A stretch of DNA of 64,000 bases from positions 1,488,001 through 1,552,000 of the forward strand of contig NC_009718.1 in the NCBI RefSeq assembly GCF_000017545.1, given 5' to 3'. How positions within the stretch are numbered: the stretch's first letter is position 1; every line of letters begins with the position of its first letter. Origin of the DNA: Fervidobacterium nodosum Rt17-B1. Its GTDB lineage: Bacteria; Thermotogota; Thermotogae; Thermotogales; Fervidobacteriaceae. A model generated the notes under the pieces. That model did not search any database and was not told the origin of the DNA. It saw only the letters and a program-made list of their open reading frames with translations. The translations under genes and the position numbers were made by a program. Shown piece by piece: positions 63,541 to 64,000 of the stretch.

Positions 63541-64000
63541 ATGGTTGAAATGAGACATCATTTTGAGAAAGAATTTTCATTACTTAGAGCGGAACTTGTA
63601 AAGATGGTATCTTTGGTAAGTGATTCTGTTGATATATCTTCAAAGGCTTTCGAGAACCTTGATAAAAGCCTTGCAATAAAAGTTATAGAATTAGACGATG
63701 AAATTGATAATCTCAACAGGGAGATAGAAAATCTCGTTTACGATATAATTGCAAGGTTTAATCCATTGGGGAAGGATCTTAGATATGTTGTTGCGGCTAT
63801 GAAGCTCTCAAATAACTTGGAGCGTATTGCCGACCACTCTTGTAATTTTGCGGAAAGAACTATATGGATAGTTGAACACTTGCCAGATTTTAAACCATCT
63901 ATGCTTGTTAAAGAGATGTTTGGAGTAGTTATAGGGATGCTACAAAAGACAGTTATAGCTTTCTCCAAAAGAGATGTGAATTTAGCTATCGAAACATGGA
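63541..64000 (+). CDS. phoU: PhoU, phosphate signalling protein (partial)
   Basis: The first 153 codons of a PhoU, running off the window. ATG 63541 follows GGAGGAAAATAAA. Helical PhoU signatures are visible: HHFEKEFSLLRAELVKM, ELDDEIDNLNREIENL (metal-binding E-x3-D region) and LSNNLERIADHSCNFAER. It links Pst transport to phosphate signalling. It lies 47 bases after pstB. Confidence 0.93.
   Translation, partial: MVEMRHHFEKEFSLLRAELVKMVSLVSDSVDISSKAFENLDKSLAIKVIELDDEIDNLNREIENLVYDIIARFNPLGKDLRYVVAAMKLSNNLERIADHSCNFAERTIWIVEHLPDFKPSMLVKEMFGVVIGMLQKTVIAFSKRDVNLAIETW

Overview
The window looks like the chromosome of a thermophilic, AT-rich member of the Thermotogota, most like Fervidobacterium. 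This is an inference from gene content and gene style (Thermotoga-type CRISPR proteins, ThiD-ThiN fusion, secreted type I pullulanase, strong GGAGG ribosome sites with frequent GTG/TTG starts); no rRNA marker is present.

Layout. 1-3.4 kb: housekeeping and stress genes (YitT, ferritin, PrxQ-type peroxiredoxin, photolyase). 3.5-4.9 kb: an ISL3-family insertion sequence whose transposase carries a one-base deletion. 5.4-24.2 kb: a type III-A CRISPR-Cas locus with signalling genes. In order it holds a CARF-HEPN-CARF effector, a Lon-SAVED protease (CalpL type), cas1, csm1/cas10, csm2-csm5, an unknown gene, cas6, a reversed unknown gene, two convergent cas2 genes, a leader, and an array of 13 intact plus two decayed repeats. 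After the array comes a three-gene operon (137-aa protein, ECF-like sigma factor, CalpT-like protein), then exported proteins, a 40-residue basic peptide and a class II amidotransferase. 24.4-36.4 kb: a defence-like island with a 1602-aa DUF1998 helicase, a 1240-aa partner (Druantia DruE/DruH-like), a PLD-nuclease/helicase and a methyltransferase. 36.5-41.1 kb: a graveyard of mobile elements (TnpB, truncated IS110, IS3 relics, IS6/IS240-like). 41.2-64 kb: core metabolism, comprising a TPR protein, an MFS transporter, FMN-riboswitch ribDEBAH, TPP-riboswitch thi operon, HIT, ileS, a response regulator, pulA and pstSCAB-phoU (cut by the window end).

The most exciting part is the CRISPR locus. 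The published Calp pathway (Sulfurihydrogenibium: cA4 activates CalpL, which cuts CalpT and frees the ECF sigma factor CalpS) appears here with its parts split to either side of the array. I also see a repeated promoter-like motif, GTCAG-N16/17-CGTT, at four intergenic places, all within 8.5-23.4 kb: before cas1, before the reverse cas2, before an exported-protein gene and before the 40-residue basic ORF. A weaker copy precedes the CalpT-like gene. The spacing and the CGTT -10 core resemble ECF promoters. My inference is that this is the regulon of the CRISPR sigma factor, so that target RNA detected by Cas10 would switch on spacer acquisition genes and several uncharacterised proteins.

Several gene starts were moved downstream of the longest reading frame where a good ribosome site decided the matter; this is stated in each entry. 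I saw no tRNA or rRNA gene.
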